Assembly: GCA_020851795.1 (NCBI GenBank)
Contig: JADZCA010000101.1
Span: 26,166 to 90,165, forward strand
Direction of reading: 5' to 3'
Source of the DNA: Planctomycetota bacterium
GTDB lineage: Bacteria; Planctomycetota; PLA2; JAEUHO01
Length of the DNA stretch: 64,000 nucleotides
Part shown: positions 7,529-16,016 of the stretch, one piece after another
Layout: every line of letters begins with the position of its first letter
Numbering within the stretch: the first letter of the stretch is position 1
The notes under the pieces: generated by a model
Database searches by the model: none
What the model saw: only the letters and a program-made list of their open reading frames with translations
What the model was told of the DNA's origin: nothing
Program-made: the position numbers and the translations under genes

Positions 7529-9265
7529 GTGGTGTCTTCTCCGTCGCTGCGCCGTCGCACCGTCGCGACCGCGCTCGTGGTGCTCGGGGCCGGGCTGCCC
7601 GCGTGCGGGAGGGACGACCCGCCGGCGCGCGCCGCGCCCGCCGCGGCGGCGCACGGGATCCGCTTCGACGACGTGACCGAGGCGTGCGGCGTGCGCTCGA
7701 CGCGCCGGTCGGGCGGCGGCGACGACCTGCGCAACATCGCGCAGGCGGCGGGCGGCGGCGTCGCGGTCCTCGACGCCGACGGGGACGGGTGGATGGACCT
7801 GTTCTTCACCGAGGGCGGGACCGACCCCGACCTCACGCCCGACGCGAAGACGACCTCGGGGCGCGGCGCGCTGTGGCGCAACCGCGGCGACGGCACCTTC
7901 GAGGACGTCACCGACCGCGCGGGCCTGCGCGAGCTGGGCGCGTACCCCTTCGGCGCGACCGCGGCCGACTGGGACGGCGACGGCGACACCGACCTCTACG
8001 TGTGCACGTACCGCCGCGACCGCCTCTTCCGCAACGAGGGCGGGCTCCGCTTCGTGGACGCCACCGAGGCGGCCGGCGTCGTCGAGGACGCGTTCAGCGT
8101 CCACGCCGTGTTCCTCGACTACGACCGCGACGGGGCGCTCGACCTCTACGTGGTGCGCTACCTCGCGTTCGACCCGTCCTACCGCGTGTTCTACGCCCCC
8201 GAGGGCTTCCCCGGCCCGCTCTCCTACAAGGGCGTGGCCGACCTCCTCTGGCACAACCGCGGCGACGGCACCTTCGAGGACGTCACGAAGGCGGCCGGCG
8301 TGCTCGCGCCCGACGGGCGCGGCATGAGCGCGGTCTCGGCCGACTTCGACGACGACGGCTGGCCCGACCTCTTCGTCGCCAACGACGCGATGGAGAACTG
8401 GTTCTGGCGCAACCGCGGCGACGGCACCTTCGAGAACGTCGCCGCCCGCAACGGCACCGCGTACGGGCTCAACGGCGAGTCCACGGCCGCGATGGGCGCG
8501 TCGGTGGGCGACTGGGACGGCGACGGGCGCCTCGACCTCTTCGTCCCCGACTCCGGCTTCTCGTGCCTGTACACGAACGCCGGCGCCACGAAGTCCACCG
8601 ACGGCGCGCCGCTCGTGACCTTCCGCGACCGCTCGGCCGAGACCGGGCTCGCGGAGGCGGGCGGCCAGAGCGTCGGGTGGAGCGGCCACTTCCTCGACGC
8701 CGACCTCGACGGGCGCCTCGACCTCGTGCGCACCGCCGGCAACGACCACCACCTCTTCGGCGAGCCGCTGTTCCTGCTGCGCAACCGCGGCGACCGCGCC
8801 TTCGAGGACGTGTCGAGGACCGCGGGCCCCGTGTTCTCGCGCAAGCTCGTCGCGCGCGGCGCCGCCACGGCGGGGCTGTGGAACGACGGGCGCCTCGGGC
8901 TGGTCGTGACGATGGCCGACGGCCCCGCGGTCGTGCTGCGCGACACCTCGACGACCGGGAACCACGCGCTCGCGCTCGCGCTCGTCGGCCGGCCCTCCAC
9001 CGGCGCCGGCCCGAAGAGCACCCGCGCCGCCGTCGGCGCGCGCGTCCGCGTGACGACGCCCGAGCGCACCCAGACCTTCGAGGTGCGCGCGGGCGAGGGG
9101 TACCTCTCGTCGAGCGACCCTCGCGTGCACGTCGGGCTCGGCGCGGCGACGTCGGCGACGGTCGAGGTGCGCTGGCCGTCGGGCCGCGTGCAGACGCTGA
9201 CCTGCGAGGCCGGGCGCGTGCACCGCGTCGAGGAACCCGCGGCGGACGCCGCGGGGGGGCGGTGA
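7529..9265 (+). CDS. CRTAC1-family lipoprotein with FG-GAP/VCBS repeats and ASPIC-UnbV domain
   Basis: A 578-residue secreted protein. After a short signal ending GLPACG (lipobox-like) it has several beta-propeller FG-GAP repeats. These are recognised by Ca-binding loops such as DADGDGWMDLFF, DWDGDGDTDLYV and DFDDDGWPDLFV, each followed by a LWRNRGDGTFEDV block. The C-terminus is an ASPIC/UnbV domain ending GLGAATSATVEVRWPSG. Such proteins are extracellular or surface proteins of unknown substrate. I chose GTG 7529 because AGGAAGGA lies 8 nt upstream and the signal peptide then starts correctly; an ATG at 7439 is an alternative. It is the first gene of the operon ending at 20650, with only 3 nt to the next gene. 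Confidence 0.85.
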   Translation: MVSSPSLRRRTVATALVVLGAGLPACGRDDPPARAAPAAAAHGIRFDDVTEACGVRSTRRSGGGDDLRNIAQAAGGGVAVLDADGDGWMDLFFTEGGTDPDLTPDAKTTSGRGALWRNRGDGTFEDVTDRAGLRELGAYPFGATAADWDGDGDTDLYVCTYRRDRLFRNEGGLRFVDATEAAGVVEDAFSVHAVFLDYDRDGALDLYVVRYLAFDPSYRVFYAPEGFPGPLSYKGVADLLWHNRGDGTFEDVTKAAGVLAPDGRGMSAVSADFDDDGWPDLFVANDAMENWFWRNRGDGTFENVAARNGTAYGLNGESTAAMGASVGDWDGDGRLDLFVPDSGFSCLYTNAGATKSTDGAPLVTFRDRSAETGLAEAGGQSVGWSGHFLDADLDGRLDLVRTAGNDHHLFGEPLFLLRNRGDRAFEDVSRTAGPVFSRKLVARGAATAGLWNDGRLGLVVTMADGPAVVLRDTSTTGNHALALALVGRPSTGAGPKSTRAAVGARVRVTTPERTQTFEVRAGEGYLSSSDPRVHVGLGAATSATVEVRWPSGRVQTLTCEAGRVHRVEEPAADAAGGR

Positions 9266-9268
9266 ACC

Positions 9269-10147
9269 GTGAGCGTCCACCGCGACCTCGACTGGCGCAG
9301 CGTGAGCCGGGCCCGGCGCGACGAGTACGCCGGCACGCACCGTCCGCGGGTGGTCCGCGTCGGCACGGTCGAGGTGGGCGGCGCGCGCCCGGTCGTCATC
9401 GCCGGGCCGTGCGCGGTCGAGTCCCGCGCCCAGACGCTCGAGATCGCGCGCGCGTGCGCCGACGCGGGCGCCGACCTGCTGCGCGGCGGCGCGTGGAAGC
9501 CGCGCACGAGCCCCTACGCGTTCCAGGGGCTCGGCGTCGAGGGGCTCGAGATCCTCGCCGAGGCGCGGGCGACGACGGGCCTCCCGATCGTCACCGAGGT
9601 GCTCGACGTGCGCATGCTCGCGGTGGTCGAGCAGTTCGCCGACGTCCTCCAGATCGGCTCGCGCAACATGCAGAACTACCCGCTGCTGACCGAGGCGGGG
9701 CGGACGAGGAAGCCGGTGCTGCTCAAGCGCGGCATGTGCGCGACGCTGCAGGAGTGGCTGTGCGCGGCCGAGTACGTCGTCCGCGGCGGCAACGAGGACG
9801 TGATCCTGTGCGAGCGCGGCATCCGGGCGCTCGGCAACGGCGAGTACGACCGCAACACGCTCGACCTCAACGTCGTGCCGGCCGCGATCGAGCGCACGTG
9901 GCTGCCGGTGATCGTGGACCCGTCGCACGGCACCGGCGTCGCGTCCATGGTCCCGCGGGCCGCGCTCGCCGCCGTGGCGTACGGCGCGCACGGGCTCCTG
10001 ATCGAGGTGCTCGCCGAGGACGGCAAGCCCGAGGACGCGCGCTGCGACGGCGACCAAGGGGTGCGGCCGTCCACGCTGCGCAAGGTCGTCGAGGGGATCC
10101 CCGCGGTGCTCGGCGCCGTCGGGGCCGAGTCGGAGGTCCGCGCATGA
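9269..10147 (+). CDS. aroF: 3-deoxy-7-phosphoheptulonate synthase (DAHP synthase, type I beta)
   Basis: Catalyses the first step of the shikimate pathway, condensing phosphoenolpyruvate and erythrose-4-phosphate. The 292-residue protein shows the core motifs: GPCAVES, RGGAWKPRTSPYAFQG, VLQIGSRNMQNY, LLKRGM and the metal-binding VDPSHGTG. The short N-terminus (about 35 residues) and absence of a chorismate mutase domain place it near the type I beta, KDO8P-like group. It starts at GTG 9269, 3 nt after the CRTAC stop, and its own stop overlaps the next ATG (ATGA). Finding it inside a cluster of secreted proteins together with aroC suggests a dedicated aromatic supply. The gene symbol is by function only. 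Confidence 0.92.
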   Translation: MSVHRDLDWRSVSRARRDEYAGTHRPRVVRVGTVEVGGARPVVIAGPCAVESRAQTLEIARACADAGADLLRGGAWKPRTSPYAFQGLGVEGLEILAEARATTGLPIVTEVLDVRMLAVVEQFADVLQIGSRNMQNYPLLTEAGRTRKPVLLKRGMCATLQEWLCAAEYVVRGGNEDVILCERGIRALGNGEYDRNTLDLNVVPAAIERTWLPVIVDPSHGTGVASMVPRAALAAVAYGAHGLLIEVLAEDGKPEDARCDGDQGVRPSTLRKVVEGIPAVLGAVGAESEVRA

Positions 10148-11265
10148 ACCGGCTGGCGTTCGGGGCGATCCTGCTGGCGACGGTGGTGGCAGGCGTGTGG
10201 GCGGCGACGCGCCCGCTCGACGGCGAGGGGCCGCCGTCGGGGGTGGTCACGCGCTGGAGGACCTGGACGAAGGCCGACGGCCTCCCCGACGACCGCGTGT
10301 TCGCGGTGCTCAAGGCCCCCGAGGGCCTCTACGCCGGCACCGAGCGCGGGCTCGCGCTGCTCGACGGCGAGAAGGTCGTCCGCACGTGGGGCGAGGCCGA
10401 CGGGATGTCGTTCCCGGTCGTCACGTCGATGTGCCGCGACGAGCGGTCCGGCGACCTGTGGGTCGGGACGCTGCGGGGCCTCACCCGCGTGTCGCACGGC
10501 ACCGCGACCGCGGTGCGCCAGTCCCCCGACGGGCTCGTCAACGACGTCGTCTACTCGGTGTGCGCGGAGGGGCGCCGCCTCTGGTGCGCGACGGCCGCGG
10601 GGCTCTCGAGGCTCGACCTCGACACGGGCACGTGGACCACGTGGACCGAGAAGAACAGCCCGATGAAGGAGATCTGGTGCTACTCGGTGTGCCAGCGCGA
10701 CGGGAAGGTGTGGGTGGCGATCTGGGGCAGCGGCGTCCTCGAGCACGACGTCGCGACCGGGCACTGGAAGCTCTACCAGGACCCCGACCGCGACATGCGC
10801 TTCGACCTGTTCAAGCACGACGGCCTCGTGTCCGACGTCGTCGTCGGCGTCTCGGCCGACCGCGGCAACCTCTGGTGCGCGTCCTACCTCGGGCTGTCGC
10901 GCTACGACGGCCGTGACTGGCGGACGTGGACCGGCGAGGACTCGCCGCTCGCGTCCTCCTTCATCAGCAACCTGCGCTCGCGCGGGCCCGAGGCCTGGAT
11001 GTGCACCGACCGCGGGCTCTCGCAGTTCGACGGCACCCGCTGGGCGACGTACCGTCGCGCGGCCTCGGGCGGGACCGTGGTCGTCGCCGACGACGTCGGC
11101 GGCCCGCGCACCGAGCACCGCACCGCGACGGCGCTCCCCGACGACTTCGTGTGGTCGGTGGACTTCGACGGCCTCGACGTCTGGGTGGGCACCTCCGGTG
11201 GGCTCGCCCGTGGCACGCGCAACGGCCCGGCGCCCGATGCGCCGGTCGGAGGGACCCGCCCGTGA
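10144..11265 (+). CDS. two-component-regulator-type beta-propeller protein, membrane-anchored
   Basis: A 373-residue protein with an N-terminal membrane or signal segment (residues 4-20) and a periplasmic beta-propeller. The propeller repeats carry the pattern of the 'two-component regulator propeller' family: ADGLPDDRVFAV, GLYAGTERGLALLDG, DLWVGTLRGLTRV, RLWCATAAGLSRL, NLWCASYLGLSRYDG and DVWVGTSGGLARG. There is no kinase, guanylate cyclase or DNA-binding domain, so it is the sensor-like part alone. It overlaps the DAHP synthase stop by 4 nt and the next gene by 4 nt. Its role may be ligand sensing or protein docking; this is inference. Confidence 0.75.
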   Translation: MNRLAFGAILLATVVAGVWAATRPLDGEGPPSGVVTRWRTWTKADGLPDDRVFAVLKAPEGLYAGTERGLALLDGEKVVRTWGEADGMSFPVVTSMCRDERSGDLWVGTLRGLTRVSHGTATAVRQSPDGLVNDVVYSVCAEGRRLWCATAAGLSRLDLDTGTWTTWTEKNSPMKEIWCYSVCQRDGKVWVAIWGSGVLEHDVATGHWKLYQDPDRDMRFDLFKHDGLVSDVVVGVSADRGNLWCASYLGLSRYDGRDWRTWTGEDSPLASSFISNLRSRGPEAWMCTDRGLSQFDGTRWATYRRAASGGTVVVADDVGGPRTEHRTATALPDDFVWSVDFDGLDVWVGTSGGLARGTRNGPAPDAPVGGTRP

Positions 11266-12569
11266 ACCGCGCCACCGTCCTCCCCGCCGGGGCGATCGGC
11301 CTCGCGCTCGCCGTCCTCGCCGTCGTCGTCGCGACGCGGGGCCCGCAGGCTCAGGGAGGCCCGGCCGAGCCCGCCGCCCCGCCCGCGAGCCGCGGCAGCC
11401 CCCTCGACGACCTGCCCGAGCACGCGATGCCGTTCCTGCACTACACCCGCCCCGAGCGGCTGTTCTTCACGACGCCCAACGAGTACCGCGGGCCCGGCCG
11501 CGCCTCGACCGAGCTCGAAGGGGACGCCGAGGTCCGCATGGGCCTCCTGGCGCCGCTCGACGGGCCGGCCAAGGCCTACGGCATCGAGATGCAGCGCGGG
11601 GCGGAGCTGGCCGTCAAGGAGCGCAACGAGAAGGGCGGCGTGCGCGGCAAGCCCGTGCGCCTGTTCTCGCGCGACGACAAGGGCACGATGAGCGACGCGG
11701 CCAACGGCGCGGTCGCGCTCATCCACGACGACCGCGTCGTCGCGATCCTCGGCACCGTGCACTCGGGCAACACCCACGTGCTCGCGCGCGTCGCGCTCAA
11801 GTGCGAGACGCCGATGCTGACGTCGATCTCGACCGACCCCACGATCTCGCAGCACTCGATCCCGTGGACCTTCCGCTGCCTCGTCGACGACCAGCCCCAA
11901 GGCCGGGCGATCGCGAAGTACGTCTTCGAGACGAAGCGCTACACGAAGGTCTGCACGATGTGGTTCAACAACAAGTACGGCCGGATGGGGATCCAGGAGC
12001 TGCGCAACATCGCGCGGCGGCTGGGCCACCCGGTGCTGTACGACCTGTCGTTCAACCCCGGTGACACCGACTTCACCTCGCAGCTGACCAAGGTGAAGGA
12101 GTCGGGCGCCGAGGCGCTCGTGCTCTGGGGGCTCTACAAGGAGATCGCCGGCATCGTGCGCCAGGCGCGCGCGATGGGCCTCCCGGCCGAGCTGGTCGGC
12201 GGCGACGGCTTCGTCTCGCAGGCCTTCCTCGAAGCGGCGGGCCCCGCCGCCGAGGGCGTGGTCGCCACCTACCCCTACGACGTGGACGCGAAGTCGCCGC
12301 AGAACGTCGCGTTCGTCGAGGCGTTCACCCGCGCCTACGGCCACGCGCCCGACTCGTTCGGCGCCCACGGCTACGACGCGATGAACGTGCTGCTCGCGGC
12401 CGTCGAGCAGGGCGGCCAGAACCGGGCGCGGGTGCGCGACGCGCTCGCGGTCACCACCGACTTCCCCGGGGTCACCGGCCCGATCACCTTCGACAACGTC
12501 GGCAACGACAAGCGCAAGCCTCCGCTCGCGCGGGTGGTCGGCGGCCGCTTCGTGCCGGTGGCCGACTGA
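11262..12569 (+). CDS. ABC-type amino-acid (Leu/Ile/Val-like) substrate-binding protein, paralogue 1
   Basis: A 435-residue periplasmic binding protein of the Peripla_BP_6 (LivK) type. It has a hydrophobic N-terminal segment, an unusual insert with LHYTRPERLFFTTPNEYRG at about residues 60-80, and then the two-lobed fold starting at EVRMGLLAPLDGPAKAYG. The hinge region contains SISTDPTISQHSIPWTFRC and the C-lobe GHAPDSFGAHGYDAMNVLL. The family usually binds branched amino acids, amides or aromatic acids. No permease or ATPase gene is nearby, so it may feed a distant transporter or act as a sensor or scavenger. GTG 11262 overlaps the previous stop; it ends 1 nt before its paralogue. Confidence 0.82.
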   Translation: MNRATVLPAGAIGLALAVLAVVVATRGPQAQGGPAEPAAPPASRGSPLDDLPEHAMPFLHYTRPERLFFTTPNEYRGPGRASTELEGDAEVRMGLLAPLDGPAKAYGIEMQRGAELAVKERNEKGGVRGKPVRLFSRDDKGTMSDAANGAVALIHDDRVVAILGTVHSGNTHVLARVALKCETPMLTSISTDPTISQHSIPWTFRCLVDDQPQGRAIAKYVFETKRYTKVCTMWFNNKYGRMGIQELRNIARRLGHPVLYDLSFNPGDTDFTSQLTKVKESGAEALVLWGLYKEIAGIVRQARAMGLPAELVGGDGFVSQAFLEAAGPAAEGVVATYPYDVDAKSPQNVAFVEAFTRAYGHAPDSFGAHGYDAMNVLLAAVEQGGQNRARVRDALAVTTDFPGVTGPITFDNVGNDKRKPPLARVVGGRFVPVAD

Positions 12570-12570
12570 C

Positions 12571-13722
12571 GTGCGCCCCCGTCCCGCCCGGCTCCTCGCG
12601 CTCGCCGCGCTGGCCGCGGGCGCGGGGGCGTGCGGACGGAGCCCCGCGCCGAGGCCGCCGGGCCCCGCGCCCGACGCGGTGGTCGGCGTCGTCGGCCCGC
12701 TGACGGGGCCCGCGGCGGCCTACGGGCGCTCCCAGCTCGACGGCGCGACGCTCGCCGCCGAGGAGGTCGCGGCGCGCGGCGGCGCGGCCGGCGCCCGGCT
12801 GCGCCTCGAGCCGCGCGACGACGGCGCCGACCAGCAGCGGGCCGCCGCGCACGCGCGCGAGCTCGTCGTCGGGGCCGGCGTCGCGGCGATCGTCGGGGCG
12901 ATCAACAGCGACTGCACGCACCAGGTCGAGATGGTGGCGGTCAAGCTGCACGTGCCGCAGGTGACCACGGCGTCCACCGACCCGTCGGTCACCGACACCG
13001 GCTCGCCGTGGATCTTCCGCTGCCTCGCCGACGACGTGCTGCAGGCCCGCGCCGTCGTCGAGCACCTGCTCGGGACCGCGCGGGCGCGGGCGGTCGCGCT
13101 CGTGTGCCAGCAGAACCGCTACGGGCGCATGGGCATCGCCGAGGTCGCGCGCGCGGTGCGCGCCGCGGGCGCCACGGTGGTCGCCGACGAGGGCTACGCG
13201 TCGGGCACGGCCGACTTCGCCCCCGTCGCGGGGCGCGTCGCCGCCGCCCGCCCCGACGCCGTCGTCGTGTGGTCGCTCTACCGCGAGGGCGCCGACTTCG
13301 TCGCCGCGCTGCGCGCCGCCGGCTGCACGGCGACGGTCTACGCCGGCGACGGGCTCGTCTCGCCGGAGTACCCCGCCCGCGCGGGCGCGGCGGCCGAGGG
13401 CACGCTCGTCACGTTCCCCTTCGACCCCGACGCGACGCCGGCGAGCCGCGACTTCGTGCGCCGCTTCACGGCCCGCTTCGGCCACGCCCCCGACTCGTTC
13501 GCCGCCCACGGCCACGATGCCGTGCTCCTCCTCGCCGACGCGGCCGAGCGCGCCGGCGGCTGGGACCGCGCCCGCCTGCGCGACGCGCTCTCGGCGACCG
13601 ACGGCCTCCGGGGCGCGACGGGCGAGCTCCGCTTCGACCGCACCGGCAACGACCTCCGCCCGGTCCGCCTCGCGCGCGTCGTCCTCGGGCGCTTCGTCCC
13701 CCTGCGGGAGGGCCCGGAGTGA
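12571..13722 (+). CDS. ABC-type substrate-binding lipoprotein, paralogue 2
   Basis: A 383-residue lipoprotein with signal LAAGAGACG (lipobox cysteine at about residue 21), the same Peripla_BP_6 fold as its upstream neighbour and clearly a tandem duplicate. Shared segments include VVGVVGPLTGPAAAYG, TTASTDPSVTDTGSPWIFRC, QQNRYGRMG and GHAPDSFAAHGHDAVLLL. Compared with paralogue 1 it lacks the 60-residue N-terminal insert and carries a lipid anchor. GTG 12571 starts 1 nt after the previous stop, and its stop overlaps aroC by 4 nt. The ligand is unknown; the setting between two shikimate genes makes an aromatic compound a reasonable guess, not more. Confidence 0.82.
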   Translation: MRPRPARLLALAALAAGAGACGRSPAPRPPGPAPDAVVGVVGPLTGPAAAYGRSQLDGATLAAEEVAARGGAAGARLRLEPRDDGADQQRAAAHARELVVGAGVAAIVGAINSDCTHQVEMVAVKLHVPQVTTASTDPSVTDTGSPWIFRCLADDVLQARAVVEHLLGTARARAVALVCQQNRYGRMGIAEVARAVRAAGATVVADEGYASGTADFAPVAGRVAAARPDAVVVWSLYREGADFVAALRAAGCTATVYAGDGLVSPEYPARAGAAAEGTLVTFPFDPDATPASRDFVRRFTARFGHAPDSFAAHGHDAVLLLADAAERAGGWDRARLRDALSATDGLRGATGELRFDRTGNDLRPVRLARVVLGRFVPLREGPE

Positions 13723-14813
13723 GCAACGCCTTCGGCGAGCGCTTCCGGATCGTCACGTTCGGCGAGAGCCACGGGCCCGCCGTCGGCGTCGTCGTGGACG
13801 GCTGCCCGGCCGGGGTGCCGTTCGGCCCCGAGGACCTCGACGCCGCGCTCGCGCGCGACGTCCCCGACCGCCTCGTCGGCACGCCGCGTCGCGAGCCCAA
13901 CCGCGCCGAGGTGCTGTCGGGCGTGTTCGAGGGCGCGACGCTGGGCACGCCCGTGGCGATCGTCGTGCGCAACGAGGACGCCCGCTCGCGCGACTACGAG
14001 GCGCGCCGCGAGGTGCCGCGCCCGGGGCACGGCGACCTCACGTGGCGGCAGCGCTACGGCCGCGCCGACTGGCGGGGCGGCGGGCGGGCCTCGGGACGCG
14101 AGTGCGTCGCGCGGCTCGCCGCGGGCGCGCTCGCCGCGAAGGTGCTCGACGCGGTCGGCGTGCACGTCGCCGGCCGCGTGACCGAGATGGCGGGCGTGCG
14201 GGTGCGCAGCGCGGCGGACTACGCCCGGGCGCAGGCCCGCGTCCTCGAGGTCGCCCGCGAGGGGGACAGCACGGGCGGCCTCGTGCGCGTGACCGCCGAC
14301 GGCCTCCCCGCGGGGCTGGGCGACCCGGTGTTCGACAAGCTGCACGCCGTGCTCGGGCACGCGCTGCTCTCGATCGGGGGCGTCAAGTCCTTCGAGGTCG
14401 GGCTGGGGCGCCGCCACGCGCGCCGCCGCGGCTCGGAGAGCAACGACCCCTACGAGCTCGACGCGGAGGGCGAGGTCCGCACGCGCGGCAACCGCTGCGG
14501 CGGCGTGCAGGGGGGGATCAGCAACGGGATGCGGCTCGTCGTGGACGTGGCGGTCAAGCCGACGCCCTCGATCCCGCGCGCGCAGGAGAGCGTGGACCTC
14601 GAGGCCCGCGAGCCCGCCGAGGTCGCGGCCAGCGGGCGCTTCGACCTCAACTTCGCGCCCCGCGTCGCCGTCGTCGCCGAGGCGATGACGGCCGTGTGCC
14701 TCGTGGACCGCCTCGTGTGCGCGGGCGAGGTCCACCCGCTGCGGCTCGACGCCTCGCCGCTCCTGCGCCGCCGGGCGGGCGTCGCGCCCGACGGCGGGGA
14801 GCCCGTCCGGTGA
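13719..14813 (+). CDS. aroC: chorismate synthase
   Basis: Last step of the common shikimate pathway: 5-enolpyruvylshikimate-3-phosphate to chorismate, needing reduced FMN. The 364-residue length is normal. Motifs: N-terminal FGESHGPAVGVVVDGCPAG, the FMN/phosphate-binding RPGHGDLTWRQRYG, GGGRASGRECVARLAAG and the SESND region, and GGVQGGISNG. GTG 13719 overlaps the binding-protein stop by 4 nt, and the stop overlaps the ferredoxin gene by 4 nt. A ferredoxin-type membrane protein directly after a reduced-flavin enzyme is notable but may be chance. High confidence in function. Confidence 0.95.
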   Translation: MSNAFGERFRIVTFGESHGPAVGVVVDGCPAGVPFGPEDLDAALARDVPDRLVGTPRREPNRAEVLSGVFEGATLGTPVAIVVRNEDARSRDYEARREVPRPGHGDLTWRQRYGRADWRGGGRASGRECVARLAAGALAAKVLDAVGVHVAGRVTEMAGVRVRSAADYARAQARVLEVAREGDSTGGLVRVTADGLPAGLGDPVFDKLHAVLGHALLSIGGVKSFEVGLGRRHARRRGSESNDPYELDAEGEVRTRGNRCGGVQGGISNGMRLVVDVAVKPTPSIPRAQESVDLEAREPAEVAASGRFDLNFAPRVAVVAEAMTAVCLVDRLVCAGEVHPLRLDASPLLRRRAGVAPDGGEPVR

Positions 14814-16015
14814 CGCCGCTGCGGCCCGCGACCGCCCGCGCGAGGGTGGCCCCGTGGCTGCTGCTCGCCGCCGCGTGCCTCGTCGTCGCCGCCCTGCGCG
14901 ACGACCGGGCCTTCGTCGCCTCGGGGATGACGTACGGGAACTTCGACGTCCCGACGGACCGCTCGGGCATCGAGACGATGCTCCCCGGCGTCCCCGACCT
15001 CGCCCACGCCCGCCGCTACCGCTTCGGCGCCGACGTGCCCGTCCACGCGACGCCGCTCGTCGCGCTCGGCGTCGTGTTCGCGGTGTTCCTCGTGCTGCGC
15101 ACGTGGCGCCACCGCGAGCACCGCCTCGGCATCCGGCGCGGCTGGTGGCAGTGGGTGTCCTTCGTGCTCGCGCGCATCGGCGTCCTGCGGGCGGCGGACG
15201 CCTACCCCGTGGCGCGCTGCACCTTCGGCGTGTTCCCGTTCCTCAACTGCCAGTACTGCGAGATGGCCTCGGGCGCCTGCCCGCTCGGCGTCGTGCAGCG
15301 CTCGGTCGCCGACGGGCGCGTCCCCTTCCTCGCGGTCGGCGTCGTCACCGCCGTCGGCGCGACGCTGGGGCGCTGGGTGTGCGGCTGGTTCTGCCCGTTC
15401 GGGCTGTTCCTCGACCTGTGCGAGCGCGGCGCGCGCAAGGGCCCGGTGCGGATCCCGCGCGCCTGGCGGGTCGGCAAGTTCGCGATGCTCGGCCTGCTCC
15501 TGCTCGGCGCGGCCGCGCTGCCGCTCGCGGGCGTGGACGGCGTGTCGTGGTTCTGCGCCACCGTCTGCCCCGCGGGGTCGGTCTACGGGCTGATCCCCTA
15601 CTACGGCACGACGGCGGCCGGCCCCGCCGCCGACGCGCTCCTGCGCTTCGACCCGTCCGTCACGGGCCACTGGCTCGTGTGGGGCCACCTCCTCTTCTTC
15701 GCCGGCTTCCTCGTCGTCACGTTCCGCGTCGCCGCGCGGTTCTTCTGCTCGGCGGCGTGCCCGCTGGGCGCGGCGCTGGGGCTCTTCGCGCGCGTGGCGC
15801 TCGTCCGCGTCGTGCACGTCGAGGAGAAGTGCACGGGCTGCGGCGCCTGCACGAGGATCTGCCCGACCGGCATCGACCTCGCCCACGACGACTTCCTCAC
15901 GGTGTCCGACTGCATCCAGTGCACCCGCTGCGTGCGCGTCTGCGCGACGGGCGGGCGCGACTGGTCGTTCCGGGTCGCGGCGCGCGCCCCCGCCGCCGCG
16001 GCGGAAAGGACCTGA
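14810..16015 (+). CDS. membrane 4Fe-4S ferredoxin-type protein (NapH/NosR-like)
   Basis: A 401-residue polytopic protein with about five to six membrane spans. Two short membrane-edge Cys motifs, CGWFCPFG and CSAACPLG, are typical of NapH, NosR and CcoG relatives. There is an extra Cys cluster CQYCEMASGACP between the early spans. The C-terminal cytoplasmic domain carries two 4Fe-4S sites, CTGCGACTRICP and CIQCTRCVRVC. Such proteins pass electrons between the quinone pool or cytoplasmic donors and periplasmic redox proteins. In this operon the likely partners would be extracellular CRTAC/ASPIC proteins or the octahaem cytochrome upstream; that is inference. GTG start overlaps aroC. Confidence 0.82.
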   Translation: MTPLRPATARARVAPWLLLAAACLVVAALRDDRAFVASGMTYGNFDVPTDRSGIETMLPGVPDLAHARRYRFGADVPVHATPLVALGVVFAVFLVLRTWRHREHRLGIRRGWWQWVSFVLARIGVLRAADAYPVARCTFGVFPFLNCQYCEMASGACPLGVVQRSVADGRVPFLAVGVVTAVGATLGRWVCGWFCPFGLFLDLCERGARKGPVRIPRAWRVGKFAMLGLLLLGAAALPLAGVDGVSWFCATVCPAGSVYGLIPYYGTTAAGPAADALLRFDPSVTGHWLVWGHLLFFAGFLVVTFRVAARFFCSAACPLGAALGLFARVALVRVVHVEEKCTGCGACTRICPTGIDLAHDDFLTVSDCIQCTRCVRVCATGGRDWSFRVAARAPAAAAERT

Positions 16016-16016
16016 C

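Noticed and set aside
7402..11265. 1287-codon open frame overlapping the CRTAC and DAHP synthase genes in another frame
   Set aside because: Its N-terminal part is a shadow; only the part after 10144 is real, as the propeller gene.
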